DNA from: Deltaproteobacteria bacterium
GTDB lineage: Bacteria; Desulfobacterota; Syntrophobacteria; Syntrophobacterales; Syntrophobacteraceae
Length of the DNA: 49,863 bases
Direction: 5' to 3'
Assembly (NCBI GenBank): GCA_021793275.1
Contig: JAJYTC010000011.1
Span: forward strand, 1 to 49,863
A model generated the notes under the pieces. The model saw nothing but the letters and a program-made list of their open reading frames with translations, had not been told where the DNA came from and made no database searches. Below, in pieces: positions 8,118-15,256 of the stretch; the first letter of the stretch is position 1; every line of letters starts with the position of its first letter. The position numbers and the translations under genes were made by a program.

Positions 8118-8518
8118 TTCCCGCCTCGCGTGCCGTTTAGGAATGTCTCCACTATCTTTTTCCCGGAACTGCCCGGAGGGAATACTTCCGCTATCCCTTT
8201 GTCTTTGAGTTCCACTACCTTGTGCTTCGGTATGTTGCCTCCGCAGAAGACCTTTACGTGCTTGAGGTCGTTTTTCTCCAGAAGCTCAACCAGTTCGACA
8301 ACCTGGTTGTAGTTCGACGCGTGCGAACTGATGCCGATCGCCTCGACGTCTTCATGCATCGCGGCCTGAACAATCATCTCCGGCGTCTGGTTGACCCCGA
8401 GATAGACCACCTCGATTCCCGCGTCCCTCAGAAGCCTTGCGACCACCTCGGCCCCCATTGTATGCCCGTCAAGCCCGATCATCGAAATAATGACCTTGAT
8501 TCGTTCCGAAACCTGCAT
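8105..8518 (-). CDS. Acyl-CoA mutase small subunit, cobalamin-binding
   Basis: The 137-residue protein is a stand-alone B12-binding domain of the methylmalonyl/isobutyryl-CoA mutase family. The signature LDGHTMG (Asp17, His19, Gly22) supplies the histidine that replaces dimethylbenzimidazole as lower cobalt ligand; GISSHAS and CGGNIP correspond to the S-x-L and GG elements, with the SxL leucine replaced by His. I start at the ATG at 8518 because GGAGG lies at ideal distance; the ATG at 8524 is too close to it. The large subunit gene ends 19 bases upstream and meaB overlaps its end, so the three form one operon. Confidence 0.9.
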   Translation of the reverse strand: MQVSERIKVIISMIGLDGHTMGAEVVARLLRDAGIEVVYLGVNQTPEMIVQAAMHEDVEAIGISSHASNYNQVVELVELLEKNDLKHVKVFCGGNIPKHKVVELKDKGIAEVFPPGSSGKKIVETFLNGTRGGKWSN

Positions 8519-8537
8519 GACCATACCTCCTCGGTTG

Positions 8538-10184
8538 CTAAGCGGCGGCGTGCGCGCTTGCCTCGCCGTCCAAAGCAAAAGGGCACTCGATGATGTGAAA
8601 CGGATCGTAGCTCAGGCCGCGCGCCATCCGGATGGTTCCCATAACCTCGCCCGCCGTGGCATAAGACTTGACGGCATCAATAATGGAAGGCATCAGGTTG
8701 AACCGGTCCCCTTTCCTGGCATCCCTATAGAGCTGAACTATTTTCTCGGTCAGATGAGGCAAGTTTCTTGTTTTTTTCCATTCCTGCATCCGGTGCGCGA
8801 TTTTTTCCGAATCCTCGCCCCGGACTTCCTGGATCGGGATCTCGAAATCCTCCCCGGGCGGAAGGACCAGGTGGTTCACTCCGACCACGAGGCGTTCGCC
8901 GTTTTCGATCTCCTGGAATTTTTTTATCGCTTCGTCTGTAAGCATCTTTTGAATATAGCCGGCTTCCAGGGCTTTGATCATTCCGCCAAACTCCTGGATT
9001 TTGCCGTAAATCTTATAAGCTTCCTCTTCGATTCGGTTCGTCAGGGTCTCCACAAAATAGGAGCCCGCCAGGGGATCGACCACGTCCGCCGCCCCTGTCT
9101 CGCAGGCCACGATGTGCTGGGTATTGAGGGACATCCTCGCTGCCAGGGCGGAGGGCTCGGCATGCGCGTTGTCCAAAGTGGCGTTGTCAAGCGCCGAGCA
9201 CCCGCCGATAACGCCTGCAAGCGTCTGGATTGCGCACCGGACGATGTTGTTCAGCGGCTGCTGGTAAGTCATCGTGCGTCCCGAGGTGTGGACACTCAGC
9301 AGCAGGTGGCAGGATTTGTCATCCTTCGCGCCGAATTCTTCCTTTGCCAGGCGCGCCCACATTCGGCGCAGCGCCCGCATCTTGGCGACTTCCTCGAAAA
9401 AGCGGCTCCCAATGCTGAACAGCTCGTAGGGGAGCTTTGCCGCCGTGTCGAATTCCAAGCCCCGCTCATTTACAAGCAGCCCGATGATCTCCTTGAGCAT
9501 CGACAATTCGACCGCGATCGCCTGCGCATTGTTCCCGCCGGATTCCTGAAAATGCTGGCTGATGATGCAGGCGCGCATCCGAATGTTGTTTCGTAGCACG
9601 TACTCCGCAGCATCGAGAAAGAGCTTCAAATTGAGGTCGAAAGGCTGGACATCGGTCTGGCCGAAGTAGTTCTCGAAGGGAGATTCCATCACGCTTCCGT
9701 GAATGAGGCCGATCTCGTCGCCCCGCTTTTCGGCAAGGGCGACCACGTAGGCAAGCCGCAGGGTGGTCGGGGCGCAGGAGCCAAGCAGGGTAATCGAGTG
9801 CCCGGTCAACGGAATGTCGTCCATCATCTCCTCGAATTCAAGAAATGAGCATCCTGGCCAGCCAAGGACTCCGGCTTCCTTGCGACCGAGGGGATGGTCA
9901 GGGTCGATGCAATCGGAAAACACCCGGTCGCTGATCACGCACAAGCCGCCGCGCTGACCCATTCGATAATACCTTTTTAACACTTTGTTGGTATCCTCGG
10001 AGCTGCCCAGTCCGGCAGTCATCCTCCGTGTCCACATGCGACTGCGGTATCCCTCGGGATAGTAGCCCCGGGTAAAGGGGTAGACCCCGGGATCTCCCAG
10101 GTCGCGACCGTAATCGACTCCTGCGATGTCTTCCGGTGTGTAGACGGATTTGATTTCGTATCCGTAATCCGTTTCTCTTTTCAT
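8538..10184 (-). CDS. B12-dependent acyl-CoA mutase large subunit, atypical active site
   Basis: The 548-residue protein is the TIM-barrel subunit of the methylmalonyl-CoA mutase superfamily (EIKSVYTPED at 10-19, YPFTRG at 35-40, DPLAGSYFVE in the second half). It lacks a B12 domain, which is the separate gene downstream. By ungapped alignment from memory with the Propionibacterium enzyme, the catalytic His244 is kept (His211), but Tyr89 becomes Thr56, carboxylate-binding Arg207 becomes Gly175, Tyr243 becomes Gln210, and His328/Gln330 become Ser297/His299. The patterns of isobutyryl-CoA and 2-hydroxyisobutyryl-CoA mutases do not fit either, so the substrate is unknown and need not be methylmalonyl-CoA. 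The start at 10184 follows GGAGGG; an upstream in-frame codon at 10316 would include the operator palindrome. Confidence 0.88.
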   Translation of the reverse strand: MKRETDYGYEIKSVYTPEDIAGVDYGRDLGDPGVYPFTRGYYPEGYRSRMWTRRMTAGLGSSEDTNKVLKRYYRMGQRGGLCVISDRVFSDCIDPDHPLGRKEAGVLGWPGCSFLEFEEMMDDIPLTGHSITLLGSCAPTTLRLAYVVALAEKRGDEIGLIHGSVMESPFENYFGQTDVQPFDLNLKLFLDAAEYVLRNNIRMRACIISQHFQESGGNNAQAIAVELSMLKEIIGLLVNERGLEFDTAAKLPYELFSIGSRFFEEVAKMRALRRMWARLAKEEFGAKDDKSCHLLLSVHTSGRTMTYQQPLNNIVRCAIQTLAGVIGGCSALDNATLDNAHAEPSALAARMSLNTQHIVACETGAADVVDPLAGSYFVETLTNRIEEEAYKIYGKIQEFGGMIKALEAGYIQKMLTDEAIKKFQEIENGERLVVGVNHLVLPPGEDFEIPIQEVRGEDSEKIAHRMQEWKKTRNLPHLTEKIVQLYRDARKGDRFNLMPSIIDAVKSYATAGEVMGTIRMARGLSYDPFHIIECPFALDGEASAHAAA

Positions 10185-10248
10185 CAGCAACCCTCCACAT
10201 CCGCGACTGAAGGCGGCCGTGCCGAATTGAGGAAAGCGGCGGCGGCCC

Positions 10249-10282
10249 GAATTAATTATCCGACCAATCGGATAATTAATTC
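10249..10282. promoter_or_regulatory. Perfect 34-bp palindrome, putative TetR operator
   Basis: Bases 10249-10263 are the exact reverse complement of 10268-10282 around a CCAA centre. The core TTATCCGACCAATCGGATAA matches the weaker palindrome before the ligase gene. It lies immediately downstream of a good -10 box for the minus strand and 65 bases before the mutase start codon, where a bound repressor would block transcription. Confidence 0.75.
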
Positions 10283-10284
10283 CC

Positions 10285-10312
10285 ATCTTATCCACCTGTT
10301 CAGCTTTGTCAA
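10285..10312 (-). promoter_or_regulatory. Sigma-70-type promoter of the mutase operon
   Basis: On the minus strand TTGACA (10312-10307) is followed after 16 bases by TAAGAT (10290-10285). The -35 box is a perfect consensus; the -10 box matches 4 of 6. The palindrome at 10249-10282 begins two bases beyond the -10 box and would cover the transcription start. Confidence 0.6.
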
Positions 10313-10399
10313 CCAAAAAAGTTGCGCCCAGCTTGCCAATTCAGAAACCCTAAAAAGGGATCGTTGCACAACCCACTAAGATTTCAATATGTTGGGATG

Positions 10400-10551
10400 C
10401 ATTGCACGACAACGGTTGCAAACTATCTGATCGACTGCACGATCGCTACACGATTCAGATCGCGGTGGGCTGGAATGATGCCCGCCTGAATCGGTTCCAC
10501 ATCCATGGCCAGGGCTATGGCGTTTATTATGATGGAGGATCGAAAGGTTAA
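10400..10551 (+). pseudogene. Remnant of a pRiA4b ORF-3-like protein
   Basis: A frame ending at TAA 10551 encodes LHDRYTIQIAVGWNDARLNR followed by FHIHGQGYGV. This matches the core of the plasmid pRiA4b ORF-3-like family (LHD...IQ-x-A-x-GW-x-x-x-HL-x-x-F-x-I-x-G-x-x-YG), which often accompanies mobile elements. The N-terminal part is missing and no start is visible, so it is a decayed fragment. The left boundary is approximate. Confidence 0.55.
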
Positions 10552-10642
10552 CCCGGATGACTTCTCTCGCCGCTCAGTCGATTCCCGCCTGCCGCAATAC
10601 GCGAAGGGCGACCGCGATTGGCTGTTTTCGCTTTGAGGGGAT

Positions 10643-10836
10643 GTGAAATTTAGAATTCAATTGATCACCCAGTGCGACATTGGTGAAGCGAACCATTAAC
10701 CGGCCTGCCTGGAATGGGAAACCGAAGGGCTCGAAGCCATCGGTATGGCTTTGGTTGAAGCTGAAGCGTTGCTGGCCACTCTGTAAAAACAGGCGGCTGG
10801 GCAACAAATTGCGGCTTACCTGGCAGGTCGGAAGAA
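10643..10836 (+). pseudogene. Remnant of an ISKra4-like transposase N-terminus
   Basis: From GTG 10643 one frame reads through two in-frame stops (TAA at 10697 and 10785) and encodes GLEAIGMALVEAEALLATL, stop, KQAAGQQIAAYLAGR. This resembles the helical N-terminal region of ISKra4-family transposases, where a similar L-x-L-x-E-x-K-x-LL-x-x-LQ...QQ-x-A-x-x-L pattern precedes a CxxC zinc finger. The zinc finger and catalytic domain are absent. The assignment rests on remembered family patterns. Confidence 0.5.
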
Positions 10837-10841
10837 GCACG

Positions 10842-10875
10842 GTAGGTTGGGGTGAGCCGAAAGCGAACCCCAACA
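10842..10875. repeat. Interspersed palindromic repeat, GTAGGTTGGG type
   Basis: A 34-base element with arms GTTGGGGT and ACCCCAAC around a GC-rich loop. A relative lies at 19170-19202 and a shorter-armed version is duplicated at 46542-46649. The rest of 10876-11124 shows no gene; it holds a G-run (10962-10969) and unremarkable sequence. Confidence 0.6.
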
Positions 10876-11124
10876 CTGACCCCACCCAAGGCCCATTGGG
10901 CTGTCACCCAGGGCATCCGGAAAACACCCTATAGGGGTCGCAGGTTCTGCTCCCCCTGCGGGGGGGGTTACCAGGCGTTCGTCGGCGATAATCGCGGTGG
11001 TCTCAGTCTTCCGATCTAGAACAAATTCTGAACAAATCTACCGTGGTCACCCGGAGTTGAAATTCCCGGCAGGTTTAACGGACCGGCAGACCGGAAGGCG
11101 GCTGTGGACGTTGCGGCTTTCCTC

Positions 11125-11607
11125 TCAGGACAGTTTGCGCCGTTTTCTCAAGCGGTCCATTTCTCGGGTCTCTTCTTTCCTCTTTAACGTTTCCCTCTTG
11201 TCATATTCCTTTTTGCCCCTGGCAAGGGCGATCTCCACTTTCGCCTTCCCTTCCTTGAAATAAAGCTTGAGTGGGACCAGTGAAAAACCGCGTTCCTGAG
11301 TTTTGCCCAGCAGTTTTTTGATTTCCGCCCTGTGGAGAAGAAGCTTTCTTACCCGTTCGGGGTCGTGATTATCGAATGAAGCGTGGGAATAGGGACTGAT
11401 GTGGAGGCCGAAGAGAAACACTTCGTTCCGCTTGACCCTGGCGTAGCTGTCCTTGAGGTTGGCCCGCCCTTCGCGCAGCGATTTCACTTCCGTGCCGAGC
11501 AAAACTAAACCGGCTTCGAACTTTTCACCAATTTCAAAGTCGTGATAGGCCTTTTTGTTTTGCGCGATCAATTTAATTCTTTCTGTCTGGTTGACGGCTT
11601 TAGACAT
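11125..11607 (-). CDS. smpB: SsrA-binding protein SmpB
   Basis: SmpB binds tmRNA and delivers it to stalled ribosomes for trans-translation. The 160-residue protein has the family hallmarks: [20 protein letters not shown] near residues 17-36, the block [19 protein letters not shown], the HISPYSHA segment, and the basic C-terminal tail ending in RLRKRRKLS that enters the decoding centre. Length is typical. The tmRNA gene ssrA is not visible nearby. It is separated from ptsI by 51 bases and may be read through from it. Confidence 0.97.
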   Translation of the reverse strand: MSKAVNQTERIKLIAQNKKAYHDFEIGEKFEAGLVLLGTEVKSLREGRANLKDSYARVKRNEVFLFGLHISPYSHASFDNHDPERVRKLLLHRAEIKKLLGKTQERGFSLVPLKLYFKEGKAKVEIALARGKKEYDKRETLKRKEETREMDRLRKRRKLS

Positions 11608-11658
11608 ATTCGGGAGGACTTCCTCGCAATTCTATTTTATCGCATCAGCGGCCCCGGT

Positions 11659-13482
11659 TCAGGAACCGGATTTGTTCGGGACCGCAAGCGTTGAATTTCC
11701 TGTCCAGTTCGGATCGAATACGTGAAATTCTTCCGGAAATTTCCTCATCACCATCTTACTTACGGCTTGTTCTATTTCCGATGCGGTCCTCATGTGAATC
11801 ACCTGGTTTGCGAACCGGCAGCATTCCTTCATGGAGGAACGCCGGATGAGGTTCTTGACGCGGGGAAGCGCCACCGGGTTCATGCTGAAGGAATCGATTT
11901 TGAGGCCCAGCAAAATCGGCACGTACAAGGGCTCTCCTGCCATCTCTCCGCACAACGCTACCGGGATGCCCGCTTCATGGCCCGCATCCACAGCCTGTTT
12001 GATGAACCTTAGAACGCCCGGGTGTAGGGCCTCGTAAAGATAGGCGACATGCTCGTTCGATCTGTCTATCCCAATGGCGTACTGTATGAGGTCGTTTGTG
12101 CCGATGCTGAAAAAATCCACCTCCTGGGCCAGCAGATCGGCCATTGCCACTGCCGAAGGGACCTCTATCATCGCTCCGAAGGGCATATCCTCGTCGAAAG
12201 GGATGCGTTTTGCGGACAGCTCCGCCTGGACCTCTTTGAAGATCCGCCTGGCCTGATAAATTTCCTCCATGCCCGAAATGAGAGGCAACATGAGGCGGAT
12301 ATTGCGGGCGACCGCACTCGCCCGCAGAATTGCCCTGAGCTGGGTCTTGAATATTTCCTTGTAATGCAGGCAAAGCCGGATGGAGCGCAGTCCAAGGGCA
12401 GGATTGGCTTCCTCGAGCGTGGGACACCAGGAGGTGAGCTTTTCGGCGCCCAGGTCGAGCGTTCGGATAGTGACCTGCGAAGGCGCCATGAGTTCCGCCA
12501 AATCGTGGTAATCTCTGTAGAGAGATTCTTCATCGGGCAGTTCCACCCGATTCATGAAAAAAAATTCCGTCCTGTAAAGCCCGATGGCTTCTGCTCCGTT
12601 GTCTTTGGCCGCTACGATCTCCTCGACAGCCTCAATATTTGCCTCGGCGCTTACCCTGTGGCCGTCGGAGGTTTGGGCGGGCAGATGAGCATGCCGGCTG
12701 ATCTGTTTGAGGTAAGCCGAGATTTCATCCTGGCGGTTTGTATAAAAACGCAATTCGCTTTCGCCGGGGTTTATAATAATTATTCCAGTCCTGCCGTCGA
12801 CGATGATGAAGTCATTATTGGAGATGAGCCGGGCGGCATTTTCCACACCCGTCACGGCCGGTATTCCCAGCGAACGGGCGACAATGGAGGTGTGGGAGAC
12901 GCTTCCCCCGATTTCGGTCACTATGCCAAGCGTCCGCCCTGCCTGTAACTGGATGGCGTCTGCCGGCGAAAGATCGTGGGCGACTATCACGGCGCGTTCG
13001 TGGAGGTGCTCGAGGTTGGTGTGGTTCTGCCCGGCCAGGATGCGGATCACACGGTCTCCCGCCGCGTTTACGTCGGCGATCCTGCTTTTTGCATATTCAT
13101 CGTTGCTGAGGCTGTTGAAAAGTTCTTTGGCTTTCCGCAGCGATTTTATGACCGCAAGCTGAGCGTTGGTGCGCTCTTCTTTTATATAGCGCAGAGATTC
13201 GTCGTATATCGACGGGTCCCTAAGGATCATCTGCTGCACTTCGAGAAGCCTGGCATGTTCTCTAAATTCGGTCTTGATGCTTTTCTTGATGGCCTCCAGG
13301 TCCGCTTCGGCCTCGGCCACGGCTTTTTCGAACCGCTTGCATTCTTCGGCGACGGCCTGCTCGCCGAAAAGCCGGTAGCGAGGCACGGGAATACGTCCGC
13401 GCTCCAGCAGAAACGCCTTCCCAATGGCGATTCCCGGCGCCGCCCCTATCCCCCTGATGGTCAATGAGGAATGGTCGTTCAT
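11659..13482 (-). CDS. ptsI: PTS Enzyme I, phosphoenolpyruvate-protein phosphotransferase
   Basis: Enzyme I takes phosphate from PEP and passes it to HPr. The phosphorylated histidine is His197 in GGSVSHTSIVARS; the PEP-binding barrel carries GLYRTEFFFM, GTNDLIQYAIGIDRSNE and the catalytic CGEMAG. At 607 residues it is slightly longer than the usual 570-580 because of a C-terminal extension after about residue 580. It follows ptsH with an 80-base gap. No sugar-specific EII genes are in the window, so this looks like the regulatory or single-EIIA style PTS common in this phylum. Confidence 0.96.
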   Translation of the reverse strand: MNDHSSLTIRGIGAAPGIAIGKAFLLERGRIPVPRYRLFGEQAVAEECKRFEKAVAEAEADLEAIKKSIKTEFREHARLLEVQQMILRDPSIYDESLRYIKEERTNAQLAVIKSLRKAKELFNSLSNDEYAKSRIADVNAAGDRVIRILAGQNHTNLEHLHERAVIVAHDLSPADAIQLQAGRTLGIVTEIGGSVSHTSIVARSLGIPAVTGVENAARLISNNDFIIVDGRTGIIIINPGESELRFYTNRQDEISAYLKQISRHAHLPAQTSDGHRVSAEANIEAVEEIVAAKDNGAEAIGLYRTEFFFMNRVELPDEESLYRDYHDLAELMAPSQVTIRTLDLGAEKLTSWCPTLEEANPALGLRSIRLCLHYKEIFKTQLRAILRASAVARNIRLMLPLISGMEEIYQARRIFKEVQAELSAKRIPFDEDMPFGAMIEVPSAVAMADLLAQEVDFFSIGTNDLIQYAIGIDRSNEHVAYLYEALHPGVLRFIKQAVDAGHEAGIPVALCGEMAGEPLYVPILLGLKIDSFSMNPVALPRVKNLIRRSSMKECCRFANQVIHMRTASEIEQAVSKMVMRKFPEEFHVFDPNWTGNSTLAVPNKSGS

Positions 13483-13562
13483 CAGTCAGCCGGACCTTCC
13501 TAGCATAGATTAAGTCTGAATGCTCTTTTATTAGTCTATTTTTTCGGCGGAGAAAAGAGTCT

Positions 13563-13901
13563 TTACGATTCTCCGAACTTAGTTTGAAAAAGAGCGGCAA
13601 GGGCATTGAGAGCTTGTGCGGCATCCGGACCTCTTGCGGTCACAAAGACTTTGCTTCCGTAAGGGCATAAAAGGGACATCACATCCAGGATGCTTTTAGC
13701 GTTTACAGCGGCCTCGGACTTGGCGATAAAAATTTCGGATTCAAACCGGCAGGCGACTTTAACGATTTGAGCCGCGACTCGAGCATGGATTCCCAGTCTG
13801 TTGGCGACTATGAACTCCTGGGTCAATTCAGGAGATTCTTCGTCACTCTGTATCAAAGCGGTTTCCCTCCTATTGGCAAAAGTTCGCGGGTCTATTAGCA
13901 T
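13563..13901 (-). CDS. ptsH: HPr phosphocarrier protein
   Basis: HPr relays phosphate from Enzyme I to EIIA proteins. The active-site His39 lies in NRLGIHARVAAQ; the proline normally following HAR is valine here. Ser70 in NAKSILDVMSLL corresponds to the regulatory serine used by HPr kinase. From the ATG at 13901, which has GGAG six bases upstream, the product is 112 residues, about 25 longer than usual, with a polar N-terminal extension before ELTQEFIV. An in-frame start at 13928 is possible but has no better site. ptsI follows on the same strand. Confidence 0.88.
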   Translation of the reverse strand: MLIDPRTFANRRETALIQSDEESPELTQEFIVANRLGIHARVAAQIVKVACRFESEIFIAKSEAAVNAKSILDVMSLLCPYGSKVFVTARGPDAAQALNALAALFQTKFGES

Positions 13902-14063
13902 ATATGCTCCAGACAAGTCAACCTCCACGGTGCTCCTGATAATAGATATCGGTCGTGGGAAAATTTACATTGAGACAATTTAACAAACAAAGTCTGAAAA
14001 GAAACGGCGGGCAGCCAAATTTTTTGCGATCCGGGGCTGCGCCGGCTGCCTGAGACCCTTTCC

Positions 14064-14906
14064 TCACCTGCGGTTTTCTGCGGCCTCCAGGAACTCGATC
14101 ACCTTTCGGGCAACGGATTGTGAATAGAGCATCGCAGTATGGCTCAAGGGACTGGTTTGGCAATAGGCCCATCCTTCGTAGGGGACCATGTGGGCTTCGT
14201 AGGGAAGCACCATGTTGTCGGCGGGCGAAATAAGGGCGAGACCGGGGCACGGAAGCCGGGCTGATCCGGACTCGATCCTGGTAAAAAGGGGGCCTCGGTA
14301 GATAAGGCTCGAAGCGAGTTCGCCCAGTCCGAAAGCGGCGAGCTTCGATCCCCGGTTCGGGCTCCCGAGAGTTATGACTCCGGCCGGGACTAATCCGCCG
14401 CAAGCCCTTTCGGCATACACGCGCGACAGAAGTCCCCCCAGACTGTGGCCTATGAGGTAGAAAGGCCGGTCAGGGGCACTCAGCGAAACATCGGCTATGA
14501 ACTTTTCGAATTTTTCGAAAGTGTTTTCGAAAGAGGTGAAAAAACTTCCATAATTTATGAAAAAAATGTTCTTGAAGCCGGCTTTGCGCAGACGTTTTGA
14601 AAACAGCAGCCAACCGCTTGCATTATGATAGAGGCCGTGGGTAAGGACAATAACGGGCCCGGGGGCGAGGACCTTTTCCGGCTTCCAAAGGCTTCCAAAA
14701 AAACCGAGAGGGTAGGATAAAATTATGAAAACGACGCTTATAAAGGAGGAAAGCAAGCCGGACAAAAGCGTTGCGCCCAGTCCTGCGCCTTCGGGTGAGC
14801 ATCGGGCCCTCCATGCGTTTTCGTACCAGAAAAACGCATAGGTGACCAGCGCGGCCGATATAGAGAAGAGAAACAAAACGGCGATTAGCAGAAACAGAAC
14901 ACTCAT
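14064..14906 (-). CDS. Membrane-anchored lipase-like alpha/beta hydrolase
   Basis: A 280-residue hydrolase with two N-terminal hydrophobic segments (about residues 2-26 and 45-70) and a cytoplasmic or periplasmic catalytic domain. VIVLTHGLYHN (residues 86-94) provides the oxyanion-hole HG and the nucleophile Ser155 sits in LIGHSLGG. The catalytic acid is likely in LISPADNMV and the histidine in SPLSHTAML near the C-terminus. The overall shape is that of PGAP1/triacylglycerol-lipase-like enzymes; the natural ester is unknown. The ATG at 14906 is chosen because the protein then opens with a membrane helix; its ribosome binding site is weak and the frame continues to 14972. Confidence 0.75.
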   Translation of the reverse strand: MSVLFLLIAVLFLFSISAALVTYAFFWYENAWRARCSPEGAGLGATLLSGLLSSFISVVFIILSYPLGFFGSLWKPEKVLAPGPVIVLTHGLYHNASGWLLFSKRLRKAGFKNIFFINYGSFFTSFENTFEKFEKFIADVSLSAPDRPFYLIGHSLGGLLSRVYAERACGGLVPAGVITLGSPNRGSKLAAFGLGELASSLIYRGPLFTRIESGSARLPCPGLALISPADNMVLPYEAHMVPYEGWAYCQTSPLSHTAMLYSQSVARKVIEFLEAAENRR

Positions 14907-15060
14907 GGCCGTTAAATCCCACACAGTCAGATACCACCGGCAAAACCGATGGACTGGTAAACCCTGAAACACTCAATGTGCCCAGACAGCGCTGCGGCGC
15001 TTCCTGCTATCGACCACCGGCAGGACGCTACGCACGACACCCCGGCACAACGCTGCACGT

Positions 15061-15101
15061 CACCCCGGCAGGTCTTAAGCCGGGGCCCAGTGTCTTTTGC
15101 C
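15061..15101. repeat. Interspersed palindromic repeat, CACCCCGGC type, copy A
   Basis: The element has arms CCCCGGC and GCCGGGG around AGGTCTTAA and continues to a TGTCTTTTG tail. A close copy lies at 35271-35311, inside a coding region. The surrounding gap 14907-15256 contains no gene I can support; another CACCCCGGCA-like string occurs at about 15040 with less of the element preserved. Confidence 0.65.
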
Positions 15102-15256
15102 TTTGAACAATGACGAGATGACAGCCTGTCCTTTTTCAAGGAGAATCCAACCGCCTTGACGCCCGGAACTTTAATACATTTCCGGAACTGTCAAACTTTA
15201 TGAACCCCACGGCAGAGCCGGCGGATTACCCGATTATCTATCCGCACTCGGGAGAC

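Noticed and set aside
8490-9596. 368-codon open frame antisense to the mutase large subunit
   Set aside because: It is the mirror of a clear protein-coding gene with strong family motifs, has no family likeness and no ribosome binding site. High GC content keeps antisense frames open.
8538-10184. Plain annotation as methylmalonyl-CoA mutase
   Set aside because: The substrate-binding Arg and Tyr are replaced, so the specific name would be misleading; only the superfamily is supported.
11125-11700. tmRNA gene ssrA next to smpB
   Set aside because: I looked for a tRNA-like acceptor end and a tag-coding frame near smpB and saw neither.
12049-12948. 299-codon open frame antisense to ptsI
   Set aside because: Shadow of Enzyme I; no start signal or family motif.
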